A DNA stretch of 11,377 nucleotides, taken from Halobacteriales archaeon SW_9_67_24 (lineage in GTDB: Archaea; Halobacteriota; Halobacteria; Halobacteriales; Halococcaceae). The notes beneath the pieces are model-generated. The model saw only the letters and a list, made by a program, of their open reading frames with translations. It searched no databases and was not told where the DNA came from. This document shows, one piece after another, positions 6,600-11,377 of this stretch. The first letter of the stretch is position 1. Each line of letters opens with the position of its first letter. The stretch spans positions 1-11,377 of the forward strand of contig PXSV01000135.1 in assembly GCA_003022685.1 (NCBI GenBank), in the 5' to 3' direction. Position numbers and translations under genes: made by a program.

Positions 6600-7190
6600 A
6601 TGACCAACTGCGTATTCCAGCTCCACTCCACGCTCGAACTGCCCCTCGAAGACGTCCACGAGTTCCTCGAGGACCCAGATCTCCCTGAGAACGTCGAATC
6701 GATCGATTTCACCAGGCGGAACAACACGCTGATCGTCCGTGCGGTCGCCGCCGACGACTCCATCAGCAAGTACACCCCGACCGCCCAGCTCAAGGCCAGC
6801 GTGACCGAAAACCGGGTCTACGAGGAGCTCCCCGAAGACGAGCAGCCACCCCATCCCGGCGGCCCCCAGTGGAGCGGCGGGCCCGGCGAGGACGAGGAAC
6901 CCCCACCCTCCGAGCTCGTCGAGTACGCCTGTTTCAAGGGCGACCGTGAAACCGTCCTCCAGAACACCGCCCTCCAGTACCCGATGTTCGAGGTGCTGCA
7001 CGACATCGCGCGGATCGCGGAGAAGGGGACGCTGACGGCGATCGCCGCCGTCGACGGCGACCTCGAAGCCACCAGGATCGTCGACGGCGAGGAGCGCCCG
7101 GCCTCCCTCGAAGTCGTCGAGGACCCCACCGAAGGCCCGGCCGCGAGCAAGGGCGTCGACTGGCGAGATAACAGGTTTATCTCCGATTGA
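6600..7190 (+). CDS. Conserved haloarchaeal protein of unknown function (DUF7110-like)
   Basis: A 196-residue acidic soluble protein. The N-terminal part (MTNCVFQLHSTLELPLEDVH through SISKYTPTAQLKASVTENRV, residues 1-73) looks like a compact alpha/beta domain. A proline/glycine/acid-rich hinge follows at about residues 75-103. A second conserved part then begins at ELVEYACFKGDRETVLQNTA, continues through LQYPMFEVLHDIARIAEKGT, and ends with ATRIVDGEERPASLEVVEDP. From memory this corresponds to a widely conserved haloarchaeal family (I believe DUF7110), with no known activity. There are no membrane helices, no cysteine clusters and no catalytic motif that I recognise. It follows the glutaredoxin gene in the same direction with a 93-base gap that holds its own AT-rich spot (GATATAC, 6528-6534), so it may be separately transcribed. 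A gene is certain; the DUF name is moderately certain. Confidence 0.85.
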   Translation: MTNCVFQLHSTLELPLEDVHEFLEDPDLPENVESIDFTRRNNTLIVRAVAADDSISKYTPTAQLKASVTENRVYEELPEDEQPPHPGGPQWSGGPGEDEEPPPSELVEYACFKGDRETVLQNTALQYPMFEVLHDIARIAEKGTLTAIAAVDGDLEATRIVDGEERPASLEVVEDPTEGPAASKGVDWRDNRFISD

Positions 7191-7218
7191 GCGGGCGACG
7201 GCCCCGAAGACGGGTCGA

Positions 7219-7274
7219 GTAGTGAAGGATCGAGCAGTCGAAGCGGCCCGGAAGCTCGGATCAGCGTTCACTAC
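7219..7274. other. Long imperfect hairpin between convergent genes
   Basis: GTAGTGAA at 7219-7226 is the exact reverse complement of TTCACTAC at 7267-7274. Inside it, GATCGAGC (7228-7235) pairs with GCTCGGATC (7254-7262) with one bulged base. Together this gives about 16 base pairs around an 18-base apex, starting 29 bases after the stop at 7190. It is followed by AATTCTTACC, the only pyrimidine-rich AT patch nearby. A terminator for the upstream gene or a small structured RNA are both possible. Confidence 0.4.
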
Positions 7275-7405
7275 CAATTCTTACCGTGATATATCGATTC
7301 GGAAGCGCTGGCTCCACCGGCAGTGACCGTCCCGTGAGATCGGCGGCTGTGTCACCGGTCGCCACGATCCGTGTGGAAGGAGTCGATCGCGTCAGGGAGA
7401 GAGCG

Positions 7406-7906
7406 TCACGACGAGGACATCTGCCAGCGATAGTACTCGACGAACAGCAAGGAGACGCCGGACAGCAGCGCCAACCACAGCCCGGTGCCAGGCGTCGCCG
7501 AGAACGCCGAGGCCGTTCCCTCCGCGAGCGGGTTGCCCGATTCGGCGGCCGCCGCGATCGTCCGCTGGGTGACCGCGCCGTTCCACCGCAGCTGGGAGAG
7601 TGCTAGCCCGGCGACGGCGAGCCCACCCGCGACCCGACACCACGCGGCCACCCACCCCTCGATCCGCCACGAGAGGAGCGCGGCGACGGCAACGACGACC
7701 GCGACCGCCCGGCCGGCGAGGAGATCGAGACCCACGACGCGCCGGGACGCCGCCAGCGGGACTCGAACCGTTGCCCACGGCAGGACGGTCGAGACGAGCG
7801 CCACGACCAGCGGCCCGTACGTGTCCACTGGTTTCGAAACCAGCCACGGGTAGCTCCCGGGGTTGCCTCCCGATTCCCGGTGGTCTCGCCCCGTTTCACC
7901 GTCCAT
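7406..7906 (-). CDS. Four-helix membrane protein, function unknown
   Basis: A 166-residue integral membrane protein, ATG at 7906 (MDGETGRDHRES). A GTG two codons upstream is an equally possible start. After a polar 28-residue N-terminus there are four hydrophobic segments: about residues 30-48 (YGPLVVALVSTVLPWATVRV), 60-80 (LDLLAGRAVAVVVAVAALLS), 85-107 (WVAAWCRVAGGLAVAGLALS) and 140-158 (GTGLWLALLSGVSLLFVEYY). The loop between helices 3 and 4 (108-139) is polar and likely outside. There are no enzyme or transport motifs. The N-terminal hydrophobic segment with PW followed by V/T resembles uncharacterised haloarchaeal four-helix membrane proteins. It is divergent from upp, with 145 bases between starts. 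It is convergent with the gene ending at 7190. The gene is supported by hydrophobic periodicity and codon use; no function can be given. Confidence 0.72.
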   Translation of the reverse strand: MDGETGRDHRESGGNPGSYPWLVSKPVDTYGPLVVALVSTVLPWATVRVPLAASRRVVGLDLLAGRAVAVVVAVAALLSWRIEGWVAAWCRVAGGLAVAGLALSQLRWNGAVTQRTIAAAAESGNPLAEGTASAFSATPGTGLWLALLSGVSLLFVEYYRWQMSSS

Positions 7907-8020
7907 ACTCACCGACTCTCCCCGTTCGGCTTTCCCCTTTGCGCTTCGCGCCGCGTGCTCCTCGGTGTCGATCGTTCGCTTTCCTCATGGTCCGCCAGAT
8001 CGGGCGGCGCGTGACGGGTG

Positions 8021-8030
8021 ATTTTATACC
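8021..8030 (+). promoter_or_regulatory. TATA box of upp
   Basis: ATTTTATACC is the clearest TATA element in the window, centred about 26 bases before the upp ATG at 8052. This spacing predicts a leaderless transcript starting at or next to the ATG. Confidence 0.65.
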
Positions 8031-8051
8031 CTTCCGCCGAGCGCATCAACC

Positions 8052-8726
8052 ATGCCCATCGAGGACCGCGATCCCGCCGCGCTTGTCACGCACGCGCTCG
8101 CCCGCGACACGCTCTCGCGACTCAGAAGCGTCGAAACCGAACAGGTCGCCTTTCGGAAAGGGCTCGTGAAACTCGGCCGGATCTGTGGCTACGAGATCAT
8201 CGACGGCGCGATGGAGACCGAGTACGTCTCGATCACGACGCCGCTGGCCGAAACAACCGGCGAGCACGTCACGGGGCTCGACGACGTGGTGATCGTGAAC
8301 GTGCTCCGGGCGGCGACGCCGTTCGTCGAAGGCCTCCTGAAGGCGTTCCCGCGCGCGAAACAGGGCGTCATCTCCGCCGGGCGCGACGAGGAAGCGGGCA
8401 TGACCGACGGCGAGTTCCCGATCACGATCGACTACACTAAACTCCCCGAGATCACCGTCGAGGACACCGTGATCGTTGCCGACCCGATGCTCGCTACCGG
8501 CTCCACGATGTGCCGGGTGCTCGAACACGTTCTCAGTGATGGGCCCGAACCCGAGAACCTGTTCGTGCTTTCCGCGGTGAGCGCGCCACCGGGCCTGCTC
8601 CGCGTCGGCGAACGTTTCCCCGAGGCCGACCTCCTCACGGTGAGCGTCGACGACGAACTCGATGACGACGGGTTCATCGTGCCAGGGCTCGGCGATGCGG
8701 GCGACCGTGCGTTCCGCACGCAGTAA
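8052..8726 (+). CDS. upp: Uracil phosphoribosyltransferase
   Basis: A 224-residue enzyme that converts uracil and phosphoribosyl pyrophosphate to UMP in pyrimidine salvage, in the cytoplasm. The PRPP-binding loop is VIVADPMLATGSTM (140-153). VIVNVLRAATPFVEGLLKAF (80-99) and the flexible-loop region around AKQGVISAGRDEEA match the family. The C-terminal uracil-binding segment is GFIVPGLGDAGDRAFRTQ (207-224), ending in the near-invariant PGLGDAGDR. The length is normal for archaeal Upp, and nothing is missing. The start ATG is supported by the strong TATA box 26 bases upstream. It stands alone: the gene upstream is divergent and a hairpin and gene-free stretch follow. In haloarchaea loss of upp gives resistance to 5-fluorouracil, as known for the enzyme in general. 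Identification is secure. Confidence 0.97.
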   Translation: MPIEDRDPAALVTHALARDTLSRLRSVETEQVAFRKGLVKLGRICGYEIIDGAMETEYVSITTPLAETTGEHVTGLDDVVIVNVLRAATPFVEGLLKAFPRAKQGVISAGRDEEAGMTDGEFPITIDYTKLPEITVEDTVIVADPMLATGSTMCRVLEHVLSDGPEPENLFVLSAVSAPPGLLRVGERFPEADLLTVSVDDELDDDGFIVPGLGDAGDRAFRTQ

Positions 8727-8744
8727 CCCGCAAACGACCGTTCG

Positions 8745-8762
8745 GTTCGACGCCCGTCGAAC
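8745..8762. terminator. Perfect hairpin downstream of upp
   Basis: GTTCGACG-CC-CGTCGAAC is a perfect 8-bp inverted repeat with a 2-base centre, starting 19 bases after the upp stop. A second smaller stem (ACCG-TT-CGGT, 8737-8746) overlaps its left edge, so the two could be alternative structures. There is no strong T-tract. It is a candidate 3' end structure for upp, or a palindromic protein-binding site. Confidence 0.4.
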
Positions 8763-8841
8763 CCCCGTGTTTCGGGTGGAGATTCGCCTAGCAGTGGCCG
8801 GAAACAGCTACTTGTCCACCAGCGGGCGGTCGGCGCGCGGG

Positions 8842-8860
8842 AGCACGCCGGAGGCGTGCT
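8842..8860. repeat. Perfect inverted repeat, possible REP-like element
   Basis: AGCACGCC and GGCGTGCT form an 8-bp stem around GGA. It lies in a gene-free region and is followed by a short GAGCGA/AGCGAGCGA repeat. A single copy cannot show that it is dispersed in the genome. Confidence 0.4.
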
Positions 8861-9037
8861 ACTCTTGCGAGGGATGAGCGAGCGAAGCGAGCGAATCGGT
8901 TGAGGAGGGAGTGGCCTGCGGCTTCTCCCTTGCATCGGCATTCGCGGTCACATCACAGTTCGTCGTGTGAAGTCGCCGCCAATGTACCACGACTGTCGAA
9001 CCCTGCTCATCCCTACACATTCGGTCGTTCACGTTCG

Positions 9038-9667
9038 TCATCCAGTGTCATCAGCGTCGATCGTTGCCCGCCCGCTGGTCGCGCTCAACACCCGCTCGCG
9101 GAGCGCGTCGCGTTCCGCTACCGGCACCTGGACCTCGAACGCGACGCACTCGCCGTAGGTCCCCTCGAATCCGACATCCGCACTCTCGACGATCCCGCGG
9201 ACGATCCCGGAATCGTCGTATTCGACCGCGATCGCGACGGTCTCGTGGGGCTGTTCTTCGAGGGTGCCAGCGTCGTCGACCGCCAGGTTCACCGCGCGGC
9301 CGTAGGCTCGTGACAGCCCGCCGACGCCGAGGTTCGTCCCGCCGTAGTAGCGCGTGACGACCGCTGCGACGTTTTCGAGGTCCTCGCGCTTCAGGACTGT
9401 GAGCGCCGGCTTGCCTGCCGATCCACCGGGTTCGCCGTCGTCGCTCGCGTACTCTCGGAGCGGATCGGCGCGAACGCGGTAGGCGGGCACGTTGTGGGTC
9501 GCGTCCGCGTACTCCGTCTCGACGCGCTCGACGAACGCCTCCGCCGCGTCGGTCGAGTCCGCAGGCACGACGTGACCGAGAAACCGCGAGCCCTGGACCT
9601 CGAAGGTCGCCTCGCCGCGCCCCGCGACAGTTCGATAGGCCGCTGCCGCGTCGGGCGTGCCGCTCAT
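9038..9667 (-). CDS. IMPACT/YigZ (UPF0029) family protein
   Basis: A 209-residue protein of the YigZ/IMPACT family. The N-terminal UPF0029 domain shows GSRFLGHVVPA (26-36), ATHNVPAYRV (56-65), SDDGEPGGSAGKPAL (75-89) and the hallmark VVTRYYGGTNLGVGGLSRAY (103-122). The C-terminal part (about 143-209) is the ferredoxin-like DUF1949-type domain (ETVAIAVEYDDSGIVRGIVE). The eukaryotic relative IMPACT modulates GCN2 signalling in amino-acid starvation; the archaeal and bacterial function is not settled. The start ATG overlaps the stop of the upstream ACT-domain gene by four bases (ATGA), so it is the third gene of the hisB operon. That placement with amino-acid genes is suggestive but not proof of a role in amino-acid control. 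Length is normal and motifs are complete. Confidence 0.92.
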   Translation of the reverse strand: MSGTPDAAAAYRTVAGRGEATFEVQGSRFLGHVVPADSTDAAEAFVERVETEYADATHNVPAYRVRADPLREYASDDGEPGGSAGKPALTVLKREDLENVAAVVTRYYGGTNLGVGGLSRAYGRAVNLAVDDAGTLEEQPHETVAIAVEYDDSGIVRGIVESADVGFEGTYGECVAFEVQVPVAERDALRERVLSATSGRATIDADDTG

Positions 9668-10182
9668 TCGAGTTCGAGCTTGCGGACGAACCCGAACTCG
9701 CGGATCGCGGTCAGCACCTCGCCGGGCAGCGGCTCGTCGGTGATGATCGAGAGCCGGGGTTCGTCGGTGAACTCCGGGTCCTCGCTGATGGTTTGGCGCA
9801 CCGAGATGTCGCGCTCGGCGATCTCACCGGTGACGGCCGCGACGATCCCCGACTGCTCGGCGTCCGCGACCTCAACGGTCAGCACCGAGAGGTCGAGCAC
9901 CGGCGCGAGGTCTCGGAGACTGGGGACCGCGGAGATGTTCCGAAAGATGGGACGGAGTTCGTCGTCCGCGAGCAGTGCGTCGGTGGTCGAATCCACGACT
10001 CTCCTGTCGACACCGATCTCGCTGGCGAGTTGGGTGTTCGGGATCTCGATGTCGCCCGAAACGACTCGGCCCTCGGCGTTGACCGAGAAGCCGCGTTCGA
10101 GCAGCAGTCTGACGACCGCTTGCTGGCTCGGACTGCCCTCGAACTTCTCCATAATTTCGTCGAACATCACGTCCTCCGTCAC
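9664..10182 (-). CDS. HTH-ACT domain regulator of amino-acid metabolism
   Basis: A 172-residue protein with an N-terminal winged-helix-like region (about 15-78: SPSQQAVVRLLLERGFSVNA, then IPNTQLASEIGVDRRVVDST, TDALLADDELRPIFRNI). The C-terminal ACT domain covers about 98-172 (LSVLTVEVADAEQSGIVAAV, then TGEIAERDISVRQTISEDPE, ending REFGFVRKLELE). This matches the archaeal COG2061-type proteins described as predicted amino-acid-responsive regulators. ACT domains bind amino acids, so it may sense histidine or another amino acid and act on DNA or on an enzyme. The GTG at 10182 overlaps the hisB stop as GTGA; the internal ATG at codon 6 (10167) is a possible alternative start. Four-base overlaps on both sides indicate translational coupling in one operon with hisB and the IMPACT gene. 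Ligand and target are not visible. Confidence 0.88.
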   Translation of the reverse strand: MTEDVMFDEIMEKFEGSPSQQAVVRLLLERGFSVNAEGRVVSGDIEIPNTQLASEIGVDRRVVDSTTDALLADDELRPIFRNISAVPSLRDLAPVLDLSVLTVEVADAEQSGIVAAVTGEIAERDISVRQTISEDPEFTDEPRLSIITDEPLPGEVLTAIREFGFVRKLELE

Positions 10183-10763
10183 AGCGCGCCCTTGGTGCTT
10201 GGAGTTCCTTCGCGGCGCTCGTCGGGCCGAGTGGCGTCGTCGAGCGCCCGTGCGAGCGCCTTGAACAGCGCCTCGATCTCGTGATGGGCGTTCTCGCCCT
10301 CGATCCCGGCGTGGAGGGTCAGCCCGGCGTTCGTCGCGAGCGACCGGCAGAAGTGGTCGGCCATCGTGCTCGAAAACTCCCCCACCGAGTCCTGGGAGAA
10401 CCCCCCGTCGAACCGGAACAGCGGCCGGCCCGAAACGTCGACCACGACGCTCCCGACCGCCTCGTCGAGCGGCACCTTCCGGTCGGCAAAGCGCCTGATT
10501 CCCGCCCGGTCGCCGAGCGCCTCGTCGAACGCTTCGCCGAGGGCGATCGCGACGTCCTCGACGGTATGGTGGTCGTCGATGTGGAGATCGCCGTCACAGG
10601 CGACTTCGAGGTCGAACAGGCCGTGCTTCGCGAACGAGTCGAGCATGTGATCGAAGAAGCCGATGCCAGTCTCGGTAGTCGACTCGCCGTCGCCGTCGAC
10701 CGTCAGCGAGATTTCGACGGCGGTCTCGGCGGTCTCGCGGGTCACGGTCGCGCTCCGCGTCAT
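10179..10763 (-). CDS. hisB: Imidazoleglycerol-phosphate dehydratase
   Basis: A 194-residue monofunctional IGP dehydratase, the sixth step of histidine biosynthesis, converting imidazoleglycerol phosphate to imidazoleacetol phosphate with Mn2+. Metal-binding histidine motifs are complete: GIGFFDHMLDSFAKHGLFDL (33-52), HIDDHHTVEDVAIALGEAFD (61-80) and the second-half counterpart TMADHFCRSLATNAG (133-147), then GENAHHEIEALFKALARALD (156-175). The length fits archaeal HisB without the phosphatase domain of enteric bacteria. ATG 10763 is supported by the family N-terminus (TRSATVTRETAETAVEISL). It lies 90 bases after the end of hisA on the same strand, and its stop overlaps the next gene (GTGA). 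A weak CTTGTACG box (10783-10790) sits about 24 bases upstream and could be its own promoter, which would matter because hisA upstream is disrupted. Identification is secure. Confidence 0.97.
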   Translation of the reverse strand: MTRSATVTRETAETAVEISLTVDGDGESTTETGIGFFDHMLDSFAKHGLFDLEVACDGDLHIDDHHTVEDVAIALGEAFDEALGDRAGIRRFADRKVPLDEAVGSVVVDVSGRPLFRFDGGFSQDSVGEFSSTMADHFCRSLATNAGLTLHAGIEGENAHHEIEALFKALARALDDATRPDERREGTPSTKGAL

Positions 10764-10782
10764 GCACGTCCCAGCGGACCGA

Positions 10783-10791
10783 CGTACAAGG
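10783..10791 (-). promoter_or_regulatory. Weak TATA-like box before hisB
   Basis: On the minus strand CCTTGTACG is centred about 24-25 bases before the hisB ATG, within the 90-base hisA-hisB spacer. The match is poor. If real, hisB and its downstream genes would be expressed without hisA. Confidence 0.25.
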
Positions 10792-10853
10792 CGGTTGTGC
10801 TCCGCCGCGGGTCGGCGAGGACTCGCGACGATCCGGGCAAGTCGGGCGAGGAA

Positions 10854-11009
10854 TCAGTTGCTCGCCAGTGCTTCGATGGCATCGTCGAGCGTGAATCGCC
10901 CTTCGTAGAGTGCGCTGCCCACCACGGCGGCGCTCGCGCCCGCGTCGCGGAGCGCACGGATGTCGTCGATCGTCGCCACGCCACCGCTCGCCACCACGGG
11001 AATCTCGAC
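10854..11009 (-). pseudogene. hisA: hisA C-terminal segment (detached from the rest of the gene)
   Basis: These 51 codons plus stop encode the C-terminal end of HisA, the phosphoribosylformimino-5-aminoimidazole carboxamide ribotide isomerase of histidine biosynthesis. VEIPVVASGGVATIDDIRAL is the phosphate-binding loop of the second half-barrel, followed by AGASAAVVGSALYEGRFTLD. Reading upstream on the minus strand past 11009, the HisA match stops at once: the next codons (ERP, TLERP) are reverse-complement sequence of another part of hisA. The frame happens to stay open to 11321, which would give a nonsense hybrid of 155 residues. The segment sits 90 bases ahead of hisB on the same strand, the expected location for hisA. 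Coding quality is intact, with no stops or decay, so the break is recent or artefactual. Identity is strong. Confidence 0.88.
11004..11009. other. hisA inversion junction at a 6-base inverted repeat
   Basis: CTCGAC here is shared by both sides of the junction. On the plus strand it encodes Leu-Asp of the LDGAFEG motif; on the minus strand GTCGAG encodes Val-Glu of VEIPVVASGG. In an intact gene these two hexamers would be inverted copies about 420 bases apart. No transposase, integrase or longer repeat is visible at the junction. Confidence 0.7.
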
Positions 11010-11377
11010 GGGGCGTTCGAGGGTGAGCGGGCGAACACCGCCGCGATCGAGCGGATCGTCGAGACAATCGACGTTCCTGTGCAGTTCGGCGGCGGCATCC
11101 GCACCGCCAGCGACGCACGCGACCTTCTCGACCGCGGCGTCGACCGGGTGATCCTCGGGACGGCTGCGGTCGAGAACCCAGAGTTCGTCGCGGAAATCAG
11201 CGAAACCCATCCAGGCAGCGTGGTGGTGAGCCTCGACGCTAGGGGCGGCGAGGTCATGATTTCGGGCTGGACCGAGGGCACCGGATTGGATCCCACCACG
11301 GCGGCGGCGGAGTACGAGCAACGCGGCGCGGGTGCGATCCTCTTCACCGACATCGATGTCGAGGGTCGCCTCGACGG
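11004..11377 (+). pseudogene. hisA: hisA central segment, inverted relative to its C-terminus
   Basis: The plus strand encodes about 124 residues that match HisA from roughly residue 45 to 168. It begins LDGAFEGERANTAAIERIVE. Then come DVPVQFGGGIRTASDARDLL, VILGTAAVENPEF, HPGSVVVSLDARGG (carrying the second catalytic Asp), GWTEGTGLD, and GAGAILFTDIDVEGRLDG at the window edge. In a normal HisA the N-terminal ~44 residues, including the first catalytic Asp, precede this; here the sequence before 11004 is instead the reverse complement of the C-terminal segment. No start codon or N-terminus is present. The segment stops about 17 residues short of where the minus-strand segment resumes, so the two parts are complementary pieces of one gene, not duplicates. 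The frame is clean with no stops. The strand switch is the anomaly; the protein identity is strong. Confidence 0.88.

Larger units (their letters stand above)
8727..9037. other. Gene-free stretch with hairpins and repeat-like sequence
   Basis: No convincing reading frame is present in these 311 bases. They contain the upp hairpin (8745-8762). Next is a perfect 8-bp stem with 3-base loop, AGCACGCC-GGA-GGCGTGCT (8842-8860), followed closely by the tandem-like GAGCGAGCGAAGCGAGCGA (8876-8894). A weaker stem lies around GGCCTGCGGCTTCTCC (8912-8927). The segment 8838-8930 reads like a short dispersed palindromic element of the kind seen between haloarchaeal genes, but this window holds only one copy. 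The remainder (8930-9037) is less GC-rich and shows nothing I recognise. It lies downstream of both flanking genes, which converge here. Confidence 0.45.

Noticed and set aside
7286..7606. Plus-strand ORF after the GATATATC site
   Set aside because: Mostly antisense to the four-helix membrane protein, with Arg-rich shadow composition.
8842..8930. Insertion sequence remnant or attachment site
   Set aside because: No transposase fragment, target duplication, tRNA end or second repeat copy is visible.
10980..11030. Programmed recombinase switch in hisA
   Set aside because: The shared repeat is only six bases, no recombinase or longer inverted repeat is in view, and the second junction is outside the window. 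A mixed population is possible but not supported.
10854..11321. Continuous minus-strand 155-residue ORF covering the hisA end
   Set aside because: Only the last 51 residues are HisA; the rest is the antisense of the plus-strand hisA segment and stays open because of high GC.
1..11377. CRISPR array, tRNA, rRNA, toxin-antitoxin or phage genes
   Set aside because: No regularly spaced repeats, cloverleaf, ribosomal sequence or matching gene pairs were seen on either strand.

Overview
The window looks like a piece of haloarchaeal (class Halobacteria) chromosome. The DNA is GC-rich with strong G/C preference at third codon positions. The proteins are highly acidic, and most genes with a visible promoter appear leaderless, with a T-rich box about 26-31 bases before the start. 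Archaeal markers include the DNA primase small subunit followed by a GINS subunit, a geranylgeranyl reductase and archaeal-type uracil phosphoribosyltransferase. I cannot assign a genus from the sequence alone.

Layout. 1-287 (-) is the N-terminal part of a CBS-domain protein that runs off the left edge. 382-702 (+) is a single-domain lycopene cyclase-like membrane protein. 776-3124 (+) is a replication cluster of priS, GINS (ATGA overlap) and a small two-helix membrane protein. 3174-4541 (-) is a geranylgeranyl reductase-family flavoprotein, divergent from a plant-type [2Fe-2S] ferredoxin at 4684-5010 (+). 5060-5859 (-) is a winged-helix/FilR1-type regulator broken by a one-base frameshift. 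5885-~6110 (+) is a possible small cysteine-rich protein with no proper end. 6162-6506 (+) is a monothiol glutaredoxin and 6600-7190 (+) is a conserved haloarchaeal protein of unknown function. 7406-7906 (-) is a four-helix membrane protein, divergent from upp at 8052-8726 (+). A gene-free stretch at 8727-9037 carries hairpins and a repeat-like segment. From 10763 down to 9038 (-) runs a tightly coupled operon: hisB, an HTH-ACT regulator of amino-acid metabolism and an IMPACT/YigZ protein, with 4-base overlaps.

The most striking feature is hisA at the right edge. Its C-terminal end (10854-11009) lies on the minus strand, in line with hisB. The central part of the same protein (11004-11377) lies on the plus strand. 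The two parts do not overlap in protein content and meet at a shared CTCGAC/GTCGAG hexamer. The simplest reading is an inversion internal to hisA. The second breakpoint should lie just beyond the window.

How the genes work together: priS and GINS serve chromosomal replication. The reductase and ferredoxin may form a redox pair for saturating isoprenoid chains. The lycopene cyclase-like protein points to carotenoid/retinal metabolism. upp is pyrimidine salvage. hisB, the ACT regulator and hisA belong to histidine/amino-acid metabolism. Three loci (regulator, cysteine-rich ORF, hisA) look disrupted, which means either recent mutation or local sequence/assembly error. No CRISPR array, tRNA, rRNA, transposase or defence system was seen.
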